64,000 bases of DNA from 79-D21 sp964521575 (GTDB lineage Bacteria > Synergistota > Synergistia > Synergistales > 79-D21): NCBI GenBank assembly GCA_964521575.1, contig CAZFSR010000005.1:83256-147255 (forward strand), read 5' to 3'. Shown here piece by piece: positions 17,426-25,651 of this stretch. How positions within the stretch are numbered: position 1 is the stretch's first letter; every line of letters starts with the position of its first letter. The notes below the pieces were generated by a model. It was not told where the DNA came from, did no database searches, and saw only the letters and a program-made list of their open reading frames with translations. Position numbers and translations under genes: made by a program.

Positions 17426-19851
17426 ATAATAGGAAAAGGTTAAGCGCTTTAGGCATAGCAGTGGTTTTCCTTGTTTTTCCCATGGTACTTTTCTGGGCCG
17501 CAGGCATGGGGGATGCTGCACAGACTCCCTCAATACAAATTACGATCTTGCCTGCTGATGCAGTTACACAGGGTGCAACCTGGTCGATTATCAGCCCAGT
17601 TTCTTCCGGTCCTCATGCATCGGGCGAAACCGTCGTGGTCGATGGGCACACTCAATACACGGTAAGGATCGATTGTCCGGGTTATCAACCTCCCGCGGAG
17701 AATCCTTTCCCCGTTTATGTTCAAAACAAACTTGTCTCAAAAGAAATAACTCTGATCAAGAGCACAACTCCACCTGTCACGATCAGCGACATCACCCTTT
17801 GGCCGACATGGCCAGTTCGAGGCACAACCAGTGCCGTCTGGGAACCATCTTCCTTCCTGAGCATCGGACGGGACGTCGTTGCATGGGTTACTTTTGAACG
17901 TCTCGCTTCAAACGAAAATTTCTTCAAGGCTAACTTGAGCGTCATGGTTAAGGTTAGCGACACATCTTTTCCTCCAGTCGATATCGACTTTGACTACGGC
18001 AGCCAAGTTTTCAAGATGATCCCGCAAAACCAGTTCCTGGATTTTCCCACGTCCTATACTTCCGCTTTGGCCGGATACCTCCAAAGCAAGTCCGTTCTCA
18101 AGGGTTACTCGGCAAACTGGATGACAAACAATGCCGTAAGTTACCCAAACCAGAATTTCTCGAACAGCCAGACCTGGTTCAACATGGGGGAGTGGAATGA
18201 TTTCCTCAAAGGAAATGCCGGCTTTGAACTGGCAGATTCCGGGCATGCACCGCCCCTGCTGATGTGGGAAGAAGATGCTTGGCTGACCTTCTACGTGGAC
18301 AAGAATTCGGCGCCTGCTGCATGGGCCGGGAAAACGTTCCTTTTTCTCCCCACAAACCAGGGAATGCTCTATGCTTTCGACGTAGCAGAAGGATCTACCG
18401 CAGGCGCCAAGCGGGTATGGTCCGTCATGCCTGCCCCTGCCTTCAAGCAGGCCCCCTACCACCAAGCGAGGAAAAACTACGACGGTTATTACTCCCGAAT
18501 GACGGTGTTGGACGGCCCGATAACCGTTCATGACGCCCAGGATTCGAGTAACACCTGGAAGCGGCTGCTGGTCGGAACAACGGGCTTGGGAACAAAGCAA
18601 GAAAACAAACTACCTGGAACATGGCTGAAAGAACAAAGCCCGGTGAGCCCCTCTGGAGCTCCGGAAGTCACGGATCCAGGAAGAGTGTTCGGTATCTACG
18701 CGATTGATGTGACGGACCCTTATGCCCCTACTAGCCTTTGGTCGGTCACAAACCAGGCTTGTACTAGAAACCTGAATAGCTCCTTCAGCAACGTAGTGAT
18801 CGAAAACGCTACAGGCGGCAGTATCAGCGGTACCGATTACCAAAACCTCTTTTACTCCGTTTCCAAGCCACTAATAGGTTTTACACAGGATGCTTCCGGA
18901 AACAGGGTCTGGCATCTGCTGGTGGTAGGCATCGACAAGAGCAACCATTACCATTGGTACGACATCAACCCGATGACGGGAGAGGTCTACCGGAACGGAA
19001 CCTTTGTCAGCCGTGACGGTAGCATTATGACCCTCCCGGACGAGGCAACCTATGGATTTAATTTCGAGGAGTGGTACCCGAGCCGGATCCTTTCGGCGTA
19101 CCCCCAAGCGGGGGGGCTGCCAGTGCTGAGCGATGTTTACGTCTACCTCTCCAATGGGACGTTCTTCCAGTGGAACCTGAACACGTCCACGGACAATACA
19201 CCTCAGCACCTGCTCTCGATTTATACCAATGAATCGCACGAATACCCAGCTCCGCCGATCACCGACTTCGATATCGCCTACATCGGGGGGCACCGCTACC
19301 TTGCCGCAACAGCTCCTTTAAATTACCCGGGGGCTTCCCCTCACGACACTTACGGACTGCTTATCGTCGATCTTGACAGGGCGCCGGTTGAACTGAACAC
19401 CCAGGGTGCCCAGGGCCAGGGTGGAGACACGAAGATCCGCCTGATGGAAACCGGGGTGGCAATGGTCCAGTTGCAGACCGGGACGGGATCCCACGCTTAC
19501 GACTTCAATGACATCGCCGCGTCCCCGCTTTTCGTTAACAATATTCTCTACGAAGCTCTTTATTCACCTGAAGGGCATTTGAGCCGACTTTACACGCTTG
19601 ATATGGGGTATATTTCCGGAATAACCAAAGACCACGGCAATACGTTCCTGCCTGATGATGCTTATATCGATGACACGGAGAACATCTTTGCTGCTATGAC
19701 TATCGATTCCGAGGGAAACCTCCTGGTTCTGGACGAAGAAGGAAACATCGTCTACCGGGTCGACAAGGTTCTAGACTATGCTTCTGGAGGCAGCGGACCT
19801 GGCGGCTCCGGAAGTTGGAAAATGGATGTTGTTTACTGGAAGACCTCCTGA
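17422..19851 (+). CDS. PilY1-like pilus tip/adhesin protein
   Basis: An 809-aa exported protein with a signal helix (about 8-32). It opens with a small beta domain (35-115, PEGA-like) and continues into a long C-terminal region with repeated short beta motifs (FLFLPTNQGMLYAFDV, LLVGTTGLG, RVFGIYAIDVTDP, HLLVVGIDKSNHYHWYDI), as in the PilY1 beta-propeller. A Ca2+ loop may be present but is not certain. No von Willebrand domain is seen. It closes the operon, coupled to the PilX-like gene by a 4-bp overlap, and is followed by a strong terminator. Confidence 0.7.
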   Translation: MNNRKRLSALGIAVVFLVFPMVLFWAAGMGDAAQTPSIQITILPADAVTQGATWSIISPVSSGPHASGETVVVDGHTQYTVRIDCPGYQPPAENPFPVYVQNKLVSKEITLIKSTTPPVTISDITLWPTWPVRGTTSAVWEPSSFLSIGRDVVAWVTFERLASNENFFKANLSVMVKVSDTSFPPVDIDFDYGSQVFKMIPQNQFLDFPTSYTSALAGYLQSKSVLKGYSANWMTNNAVSYPNQNFSNSQTWFNMGEWNDFLKGNAGFELADSGHAPPLLMWEEDAWLTFYVDKNSAPAAWAGKTFLFLPTNQGMLYAFDVAEGSTAGAKRVWSVMPAPAFKQAPYHQARKNYDGYYSRMTVLDGPITVHDAQDSSNTWKRLLVGTTGLGTKQENKLPGTWLKEQSPVSPSGAPEVTDPGRVFGIYAIDVTDPYAPTSLWSVTNQACTRNLNSSFSNVVIENATGGSISGTDYQNLFYSVSKPLIGFTQDASGNRVWHLLVVGIDKSNHYHWYDINPMTGEVYRNGTFVSRDGSIMTLPDEATYGFNFEEWYPSRILSAYPQAGGLPVLSDVYVYLSNGTFFQWNLNTSTDNTPQHLLSIYTNESHEYPAPPITDFDIAYIGGHRYLAATAPLNYPGASPHDTYGLLIVDLDRAPVELNTQGAQGQGGDTKIRLMETGVAMVQLQTGTGSHAYDFNDIAASPLFVNNILYEALYSPEGHLSRLYTLDMGYISGITKDHGNTFLPDDAYIDDTENIFAAMTIDSEGNLLVLDEEGNIVYRVDKVLDYASGGSGPGGSGSWKMDVVYWKTS

Positions 19852-19882
19852 GTTTAGCTAATACCTAGTTTGATCTTTTGGT

Positions 19883-19928
19883 GAATAACGAAGAGCCCCC
19901 GGCTAAAGCCGGGGGCTCTTCGTTATTC
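19883..19928. terminator. Bidirectional hairpin terminator
   Basis: A near-perfect palindrome with core GAAGAGCCCCCGGC / GCCGGGGGCTCTTC, extending through AATAACG / CGTTATT, between the stop codons of the PilY1-like gene and the dodecin gene, which converge. Confidence 0.85.
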
Positions 19929-20138
19929 GTTCGTGTGGTACTTGAACGACAGGCTGATCTTCGTCCTGAAAAGTAGGGGCTTGCCCTCCTCGATCACCAT
20001 GTCCTGCTTCACGACTTCCGCGATACGGAGGTCCTTCAGGGTCTTGGAAGCCGTTTCCACGGCATTCTTCGCCGCCGCCTCCCAGGAATCGGGACTCGTT
20101 CCCACCAGCTCGATGATCTTGTAGACGCTGTTCGGCAT
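19923..20138 (-). CDS. Dodecin family flavin-binding protein
   Basis: A 71-aa protein with the dodecin pattern VYKIIELVGTSPDSWEAAAK, then a helix and strands ending FRTKISLSFKY. Dodecins form 12-subunit shells storing flavins or CoA-type ligands. The ATG at 20138 has AGAGGGGGA 8 nt upstream; an ATG 6 nt earlier is too close to that site. It overlaps the terminator palindrome at its 3' end. Confidence 0.88.
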   Translation of the reverse strand: MPNSVYKIIELVGTSPDSWEAAAKNAVETASKTLKDLRIAEVVKQDMVIEEGKPLLFRTKISLSFKYHTNE

Positions 20139-20229
20139 CGCCATTCCCCCTCTTTCGCTCGAATTGGGCAATCGCCGCTTAGCGCTGCCTTGGTAGTATT
20201 ATAAAGCATTATTGAGAATACTTTAACAC

Positions 20230-21123
20230 TCAATGCCCGGAAATCTCTCTCCTCTGCCTGAACCAGCGGGGCAGGAACTCTGCCACGAGAATCGCCGAAA
20301 ACATCAGGACGGCACCAATGGCCATCTTTGGAGAAAAGCGTTCCCCCAGGAACACGCCTCCCGTGAGGGCCCCGAAGAACGATTCGGTTGAAAGAATCAG
20401 GGAAACGTGCGTCGGCGGGGAGTGACGCTGGGCCGCCATCTGGACGGCAAAGGCCAGCACGGTGGCAAACAGGACCAAAAATCCCATGCCCCAGAGTCCC
20501 CGCGCATGGATGGCTGTCGGCCAGGTTTCCAGGGGGACCGCGAAAATCCCGCAATAAAGGGCCATGGCGATCATTTGCGTCACCGCCAGGATGATGGGAT
20601 CCATCCGCTTCGCGTAATGGTCGATGCTCATCAGCTGGGCTGAGTAGAAAACCGCGCAGAGAAGGGTAAGGGCATCTCCCTTGTTGAAACCGCCAACCCC
20701 CTCCCCTCCCAGGGTCAGGAATCCGACCCCGACGATACAGAGTCCAGCAGAAAGGAAGGCATGGAACCCGGGAAACCGCCTGGTGAGGGCCCATCCCATG
20801 AAGGGGACAACGACCACGTACGTGGTGGTGAGAAAGGCATTCTTGCCCGCCGTGGTGTAGACGAGACCGTAAGTTTGGGCGATGAACCCGAGGAATAGGA
20901 AGAAGCCGACGATGAATCCGGCCTTGATGTCCGTCCGGGTCATCCTCGTGACCCTCCGGGAAAAGACAATCGAAAGAATCGCCGCCGAAAGCGAGAACCG
21001 GACAGCAAGAAGCGTCATCGGCTGGAAGGTGTTGAGGGTTTCTTTCAGGACGGCGAACGAGGCCCCCCAGATGAGAGCGACGGCAAGAAGGCCCGCATCG
21101 GCCAGCAGAACCGTTCGATTCAT
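20230..21123 (-). CDS. EamA/DMT family transporter
   Basis: A 297-aa membrane protein with ten predicted helices arranged as two EamA repeats (about 8-140 and 150-285). Typical marks are LIWGASFAVLKETL near the N-terminus and LSTESFFGALTGGVFLGERF in the second repeat. These proteins usually export amino acids or other metabolites. Its ATG overlaps the stop of the upstream MBL hydrolase gene by 4 bp, so translation is coupled. Confidence 0.9.
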   Translation of the reverse strand: MNRTVLLADAGLLAVALIWGASFAVLKETLNTFQPMTLLAVRFSLSAAILSIVFSRRVTRMTRTDIKAGFIVGFFLFLGFIAQTYGLVYTTAGKNAFLTTTYVVVVPFMGWALTRRFPGFHAFLSAGLCIVGVGFLTLGGEGVGGFNKGDALTLLCAVFYSAQLMSIDHYAKRMDPIILAVTQMIAMALYCGIFAVPLETWPTAIHARGLWGMGFLVLFATVLAFAVQMAAQRHSPPTHVSLILSTESFFGALTGGVFLGERFSPKMAIGAVLMFSAILVAEFLPRWFRQRREISGH

Positions 21124-22004
21124 GGCCGAAGATGCCAGAGCATGCGCCCTTTTTCGAAGCTCGGGACGATCTTCCCCTGGTCGGCCAGGAACGACAGGCA
21201 GGCTGAGACGGTAATGGAAGTCAGCACGTACTGGACAGAAGAGAGGTTGATCCCGTAAGTCATGACGAGCCTGGCCAGCACGTCCTCCCGCGACGCGCCG
21301 GTCGCGCAGGCCTCACTCACATTCTCCAGAAGTTTTCTCAGGGCATCCCGGTTGGCGGTCACGAGGGGGCGGATGTCCGTGGAGACGCCGGCGTGGCAGG
21401 GAACGAAAACTTTCGCATCGAGGGATTCTAGCCGGTCGAGGGTCGCAAATTGCCCGGCGACGTCACAGCAGACCACGAAGCCGTACTTTGCCAGGATCGT
21501 CTCGGAGAAAAGGCTGTCGGCCAGGAAAACGACGTCGTCGGGCGTCCGGAAACCCACCATTTCGATATAGTGCCCCGGCAGCGAGATCGTAGAAAAAGGG
21601 GTTCCTTCCACGGGGCCCTCAGGAGGCAGGATGTCCGTCACCTCAGACGGTTCGGCCTGGAGGAACTTGCCCCGCAGGTCTTTGAAGGGTGCGGCTCCCC
21701 AGAGGAAAAGCGGTTCGAGAGAGGGATCCGCGATCATGGGGGCTTCGTTTCGGGTCGCTGCAATGCGGCACCCCGTCCTTTTCTGGAGAAAGGCGTTGCC
21801 CCCGATGTGGTCCGCGTTGGAATGAGTGTTCAGGATGGACTTCAGTTTCCATCCACGGCCATCCAGCAGTTTCAAAACTTTACGGCCCGCGGATTCGTCG
21901 TTCCCGCTGTCAATGAGGAACGCATCGTTCCCTTCGACATAGACGCCAAGGTTCGTTGGCCCCTCGATGACATGGGTGTTTGCGGCAACCTGCTTCAGTT
22001 CCAT
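21120..22004 (-). CDS. MBL-fold metallo-hydrolase
   Basis: A 294-aa metallo-beta-lactamase-fold protein. The dinuclear metal motif is HSNADHIGG near residue 60; further ligands are likely GHYIEMVG, LADSLF and PCHAG. The Asn in HSNADH replaces the more usual second-shell residue but the HxxxDH frame is intact. The ATG follows AGGAGG. It forms an operon with the EamA transporter downstream and the DJ-1/PfpI gene about 20 bp upstream. The substrate is not predictable; hydrolytic or thioesterase roles are common. Confidence 0.85.
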   Translation of the reverse strand: MELKQVAANTHVIEGPTNLGVYVEGNDAFLIDSGNDESAGRKVLKLLDGRGWKLKSILNTHSNADHIGGNAFLQKRTGCRIAATRNEAPMIADPSLEPLFLWGAAPFKDLRGKFLQAEPSEVTDILPPEGPVEGTPFSTISLPGHYIEMVGFRTPDDVVFLADSLFSETILAKYGFVVCCDVAGQFATLDRLESLDAKVFVPCHAGVSTDIRPLVTANRDALRKLLENVSEACATGASREDVLARLVMTYGINLSSVQYVLTSITVSACLSFLADQGKIVPSFEKGRMLWHLRP

Positions 22005-22027
22005 GACGGGACTTCCTCCTCGTTCCT

Positions 22028-22627
22028 CTACATTTCCTCCGGCAGGGCCTGCCAGTTGCCGTATTCCATGTATCGGGCCGTTCGATCGGCCACCTCATCC
22101 CCATGGAGCTTCCGGACGATATGAAAGGCTACATCGATCCCGGCGGAGATGCCCCCCGCGGTCAGGATGCGGCCGTTGTCGACGAAACGGGCTTTCTGGT
22201 TGAGCGTGGCCCTTGGAGCAATGCGGCGGATATCATCGAAAACCTCGTGGTGGGTGGTGACCTCCATCCCGTCCAAAAGGCCCATTCTTGCCAGGATCCG
22301 AGCTCCCGAGCACACCGAGACGGTCATTTTTGCCCTGTCGCTGTTCCAACGGATCCACTCGACGATAGCGGACTTGTCCATTTCCTTCTTCGTCCCCACT
22401 CCCCCGGGAATGACCAGGATGTCGATGGGCGGGTGGTTGTCGAAGGCAAAATCGGGCTTTACTTTCAAGCCGTTCACGGTGCGGATCTCCTCGCCGTCCT
22501 CGGAAACGGAAAACACCCGGAAGAGGGTGTAGTCGCTCAGTTCCGAAGTCACCGAGAAAACCTCGTAGGGACCGGCGAAATCCAGAAGCTCGATATCGTC
22601 GAAGAGGAAAAGGCCCACGTTGTTCAC
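22028..22627 (-). CDS. DJ-1/PfpI family protein
   Basis: A 199-aa class I glutamine-amidotransferase-like protein. The nucleophile elbow is VSVCSGARILA near residue 100, and the N-terminal LFDDIELLDFAGPYEVFSV is typical of the isonitrile-hydratase/ThiJ-like branch. The GTG start at 22627 was picked for the AAGGAGGAG site 8 nt upstream. It is first in the operon with the MBL hydrolase and EamA transporter. Activity within this family varies (hydratase, deglycase-like, regulatory), so I do not assign one. Confidence 0.87.
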   Translation of the reverse strand: MNNVGLFLFDDIELLDFAGPYEVFSVTSELSDYTLFRVFSVSEDGEEIRTVNGLKVKPDFAFDNHPPIDILVIPGGVGTKKEMDKSAIVEWIRWNSDRAKMTVSVCSGARILARMGLLDGMEVTTHHEVFDDIRRIAPRATLNQKARFVDNGRILTAGGISAGIDVAFHIVRKLHGDEVADRTARYMEYGNWQALPEEM

Positions 22628-22756
22628 TGCTGACTCCTCCTTCTCTACCAAGGCCAGGTGCAGTCGGCGCAAAAGCCTTGCTCCATAATGTAGCGGCAAA
22701 TCCGTGATCGCGCTATAACATTATCATCAATGTCACCGGAAAGGGGAGTGGGAAAG

Positions 22757-23914
22757 GTGCTGAAAACCCCGAAACTTGTGATGATCCCGGGACCAACCCC
22801 GGTCGTCCGGTCCATCCAGGACCAAATGGGGCGGGAAACCGTCGCCTTCGGGGACGCGGATTTCGTCGCCGATTTCGCCGAGGTCGTTTCGGACCTGAAG
22901 GCCCTATGGAAGTGCGGAGGAGAAGCGTTCGTCGTCGCCGGGTCGGGAACCCTCGCGATGGAAATGGCTATCGCAAACGTCGCCAGAAAGGGCGACAATG
23001 TGCTCATCTGCTCCAACGGCTTCTTTGGGGACCGTTTCATCGATCTTTGCGAGCGCAAGGGGCTGAACGTCGACGTGCTCCAGGCCAAATGGGGGGAATC
23101 CGTCACGCCCGAACAAGTCGAGGCCCGGCTTGCCGCGAAGGACTACCAGATGGTCACCGTTACGCACGTGGAAACCTCGACCGGGGTCGCCGCGCCCGTC
23201 GCGGAGATCGCCCGGGTCGTCCGTGAGAAGAGCGGCGCGCTCACTATCGTCGACGGCGTTGCGGCGACAGGTGGAGTTGACGAAACGATCGACCCGATGG
23301 GGATCGATGTCCTCCTGACCTGCTCACAGAAGGCTTTCGGTGTCGCTCCCGGCCTTGCGATGCTCTGGGCGGGAAAACGGGCCATGGATAAGCGGGCGAC
23401 CCTGGGCCGGATCCCGGAATCCTACGTCGATTTCGACAAATGGCTCCCGATCATGCACAACCCGGCCAAATACTGGGGAACCCCTCCGGTCAACCTCATC
23501 TGGGCCCTGAAGGAATCCCTGCGGATCATAAAGGAGGAAGGGCTAGAGGAACGGTATGCCCGCCATGCCCGCCAAGGGGCTCTCGTCGACGCCGCCCTGG
23601 AAGCCATCGGCTTCAGCGTTGCCGCAAAGAAACCCTTCCGGGCCCCGACTCTTTCGGTCTACCTCTACCCCGAGGGCTCGGGGATCGAAGACGCCGCCTT
23701 CCGGGCAACGTTAGCGGGGGAAGGCGTCCAGTCGGCAGGATGCCTGGGCGATTTCCAGGGGAAAGGCTTCCGCATGGGACACATGGGGAACATCGATAAG
23801 CACACGCTCGTTTCGGCCGTGGGGGCCGTGGAGCGGGCCTGTTTCAAATGCGGCTACCAGATCGAGTTTGGCAAGGCGCTCGGGGTTCTCCAGGAAGGGC
23901 TGGCCAGGGAGTGA
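22757..23914 (+). CDS. Class V aminotransferase (alanine-glyoxylate/serine type)
   Basis: A 385-aa PLP enzyme. It has the family opening MIPGPTPV, the cofactor region GSGTLAMEMA near 75, VDGVAATGG near 175 and the PLP-lysine segment LLTCSQKAFG near 195. Relatives move the amino group of alanine, serine or 2-aminoethyl compounds to glyoxylate or pyruvate. The GTG at 22757 follows AAAGGGGAG; an ATG 27 nt upstream is an alternative. It is divergent from the DJ-1 operon and ends in a hairpin terminator now split from its neighbour by an insertion element. Confidence 0.9.
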   Translation: MLKTPKLVMIPGPTPVVRSIQDQMGRETVAFGDADFVADFAEVVSDLKALWKCGGEAFVVAGSGTLAMEMAIANVARKGDNVLICSNGFFGDRFIDLCERKGLNVDVLQAKWGESVTPEQVEARLAAKDYQMVTVTHVETSTGVAAPVAEIARVVREKSGALTIVDGVAATGGVDETIDPMGIDVLLTCSQKAFGVAPGLAMLWAGKRAMDKRATLGRIPESYVDFDKWLPIMHNPAKYWGTPPVNLIWALKESLRIIKEEGLEERYARHARQGALVDAALEAIGFSVAAKKPFRAPTLSVYLYPEGSGIEDAAFRATLAGEGVQSAGCLGDFQGKGFRMGHMGNIDKHTLVSAVGAVERACFKCGYQIEFGKALGVLQEGLARE

Positions 23915-23936
23915 TCTTCTGATCGGGGTTCTTCGA

Positions 23937-23971
23937 AAGAGGGCCTTCCGTTTTCTTCGGAAGGCCCTCTT
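23937..23971. repeat. Target duplication, left copy (terminator hairpin)
   Basis: 35-bp direct repeat identical to 25611-25645. It is itself a palindrome (GAGGGCCTTCCG / CGGAAGGCCCTC) and acts as terminator for the aminotransferase gene. Confidence 0.85.
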
Positions 23972-23985
23972 CAGACTGTTGACAA

Positions 23986-24008
23986 AGGCCCTTTCGGGGG
24001 CCTTTTTT
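23986..24008 (+). terminator. IS left-end terminator
   Basis: Stem AGGCCC/GGGCCT followed by TTTTTT on the plus strand, just inside the left inverted repeat. It would stop host transcripts entering from the left. Confidence 0.7.
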
Positions 24009-24038
24009 CGTGGATAACTACAGGGGAAACGGGCTCAT

Positions 24039-25565
24039 GTGGAAAGGGAAAATCTGCTAGGGTTTTGTGAGACGAGACTCGAGAAAAGGCAGGGATGGAG
24101 AGTGCTCACGAACCGAGGCCGACGTCAGCAGGAGATGGAATACGTCAACCTGGAGGAAATGGTCCCGAAGGATCATCTTTTGAGGAAGATCGACCGTCAC
24201 GTGGACTTCGAGTTCATCCGGGAGAAGTGCCGGCTTCTGTACTGTGAGGACAACGGGCGTCCGAGCCTGGACCCGGTGATGCTGTTCAAGATGCTGCTGT
24301 TGGGTTACCTGTACGGGATCCGTTCGGAGCGGAGGCTGGTGCAGGAGATAGAGGTGAACCTGGCGTACCGGTGGTTCCTGGGGATGAGCCTGAGGGAGGA
24401 GGCACCGCACCACTCCACGTTCAGCCAGAACCGGATCCGCCGTTTCAACGGAACCACGCTGGTGGAAGAGATCTTCGGGGAAATCGTGGGGCAGGCCATG
24501 AAGAAGGGGCTGCTGGAGGGTCGCCAGCTGTTCACGGACTCGACGCTTCTGAAGGCGAACGCGAACCGGAAGCGCTTCGAGGAGAGGCGCGTGGAGCAGG
24601 CGAAGAAGGAAGCGAAGGATTACCTGGAGGACCTGGACCGGGAGGTGGAGGAAGACCGCCACCTGCACGGCAAGAAACCCCTGAAGGAGAAGAAGGAAGA
24701 AGCGGAGGGGGAAAGCCGGTCGGTGAAGGTGAGCCTCACGGACCCCGAAAGCGGATACGTGTACCGGGAGGGGAAGCCGGAGGGGTTCTACTACTCGAGC
24801 CACGTGACGGTGGACGGGAAGCACAACCTGGTGACGGACGTGCACGTGACGGCGGGGAACGTGAGCGACGGGTCCTGCTATTTGCAGCGGCTGGATCACC
24901 AGAGGAAACGGTTTGGTTTTGACGTGGAGGAAGTGGCGCTGGACGCGGGATACCTGAATGTGCCGATCTGCCGGGGCCTACAGGAGCGTGGGATTTTCGG
25001 GGTCATCGCCCACCGTCGTTTTCATCCCCGGAAGGGATTCATCCCGAAGGGAAAGTACGTTTACGACGGAAGAAGCGACAGCTACACGTGCCCGGAGGGT
25101 CAGGAACTGACCTACCGTAGGACGGACCGTGAGGGTTACCGGCATTACGCGTCGGATCCGGGAGTTTGTACCGGTTGTCCAGTGAGGGGGCAGTGCACGA
25201 CGTCCAGGGAAATGAAGAAGACGCTGACCCGCCACATCTGGGAATCGAGCCGGGAGTGGGTGAGGATGAACCGTCTCATGCCCCGTGGGAAGGAGTTGTA
25301 TGCCCGGAGGAAGGAGACCATCGAACGATGCTTTGCGGACGCGAAGGAGCTTCACGGGATGCGGTACGCCCGTTACCGGGGCCGTGAAAGGGTGCAGGAG
25401 CAATGCCTCCTGACGGCCACGGCGCAGAACATCAAGAAGATGGCCCTGGTTCTCTCCAGGATGGGAGGAGGGACCCCTTCCCATGGAAGCTGTCCTCCAT
25501 TTTACAGCCTCAAGGTGTTCCTCTCCCGATTCTTGCCCCGCCTCTTTTGCCTCCAGGAAGCCTGA
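24039..25565 (+). CDS. IS1182-type DDE transposase
   Basis: A 508-aa transposase. The N-terminal domain (EMVPKDHLLRKIDRHVDF) is typical of the IS1182 group. The catalytic triad is probably Asp in LFTDSTLLKANAN near 170, Asp in VALDAGYLN near 310, and Glu in KETIERCFADAKELHG near 440. A Cys cluster (CTGCPVRGQC) lies between the last two, and a charged coiled-coil insert spans about 190-235. The GTG at 24039 gives the longest form; an ATG at 24135, with a weak GGAG site, is an alternative start. No frameshift or internal stop is present. Confidence 0.93.
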   Translation: MERENLLGFCETRLEKRQGWRVLTNRGRRQQEMEYVNLEEMVPKDHLLRKIDRHVDFEFIREKCRLLYCEDNGRPSLDPVMLFKMLLLGYLYGIRSERRLVQEIEVNLAYRWFLGMSLREEAPHHSTFSQNRIRRFNGTTLVEEIFGEIVGQAMKKGLLEGRQLFTDSTLLKANANRKRFEERRVEQAKKEAKDYLEDLDREVEEDRHLHGKKPLKEKKEEAEGESRSVKVSLTDPESGYVYREGKPEGFYYSSHVTVDGKHNLVTDVHVTAGNVSDGSCYLQRLDHQRKRFGFDVEEVALDAGYLNVPICRGLQERGIFGVIAHRRFHPRKGFIPKGKYVYDGRSDSYTCPEGQELTYRRTDREGYRHYASDPGVCTGCPVRGQCTTSREMKKTLTRHIWESSREWVRMNRLMPRGKELYARRKETIERCFADAKELHGMRYARYRGRERVQEQCLLTATAQNIKKMALVLSRMGGGTPSHGSCPPFYSLKVFLSRFLPRLFCLQEA

Positions 25566-25570
25566 TAAAC

Positions 25571-25594
25571 AAAAACCCCGCTTTTTCAGCGGGG
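25571..25594 (-). terminator. IS right-end terminator
   Basis: Stem CCCCGCT/AGCGGGG with a five-T run on the minus strand. It would stop host transcripts entering from the right-hand side. Confidence 0.65.
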
Positions 25595-25610
25595 GTACGT
25601 CAACAGTCTG

Positions 25611-25645
25611 AAGAGGGCCTTCCGTTTTCTTCGGAAGGCCCTCTT
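25611..25645. repeat. Target duplication, right copy (terminator hairpin)
   Basis: Right copy of the 35-bp duplicated hairpin; it now terminates the sodium symporter gene that converges on the element. Confidence 0.85.
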
Positions 25646-25651
25646 CTTCTC

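Larger units (their letters stand above)
23972..25610 (+). mobile_element. IS1182-family insertion sequence, intact
   Basis: A 1639-bp element with 12-bp terminal inverted repeats CAGACTGTTGAC at 23972-23983 and, inverted, at 25599-25610. It contains one full transposase gene and is flanked by a 35-bp direct repeat. The long duplication fits the wide range reported for IS1182. The target was the terminator hairpin between convergent host genes, and both halves of the duplication remain complete hairpins. The undamaged gene and exact flanking repeats suggest recent insertion. Confidence 0.9.
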
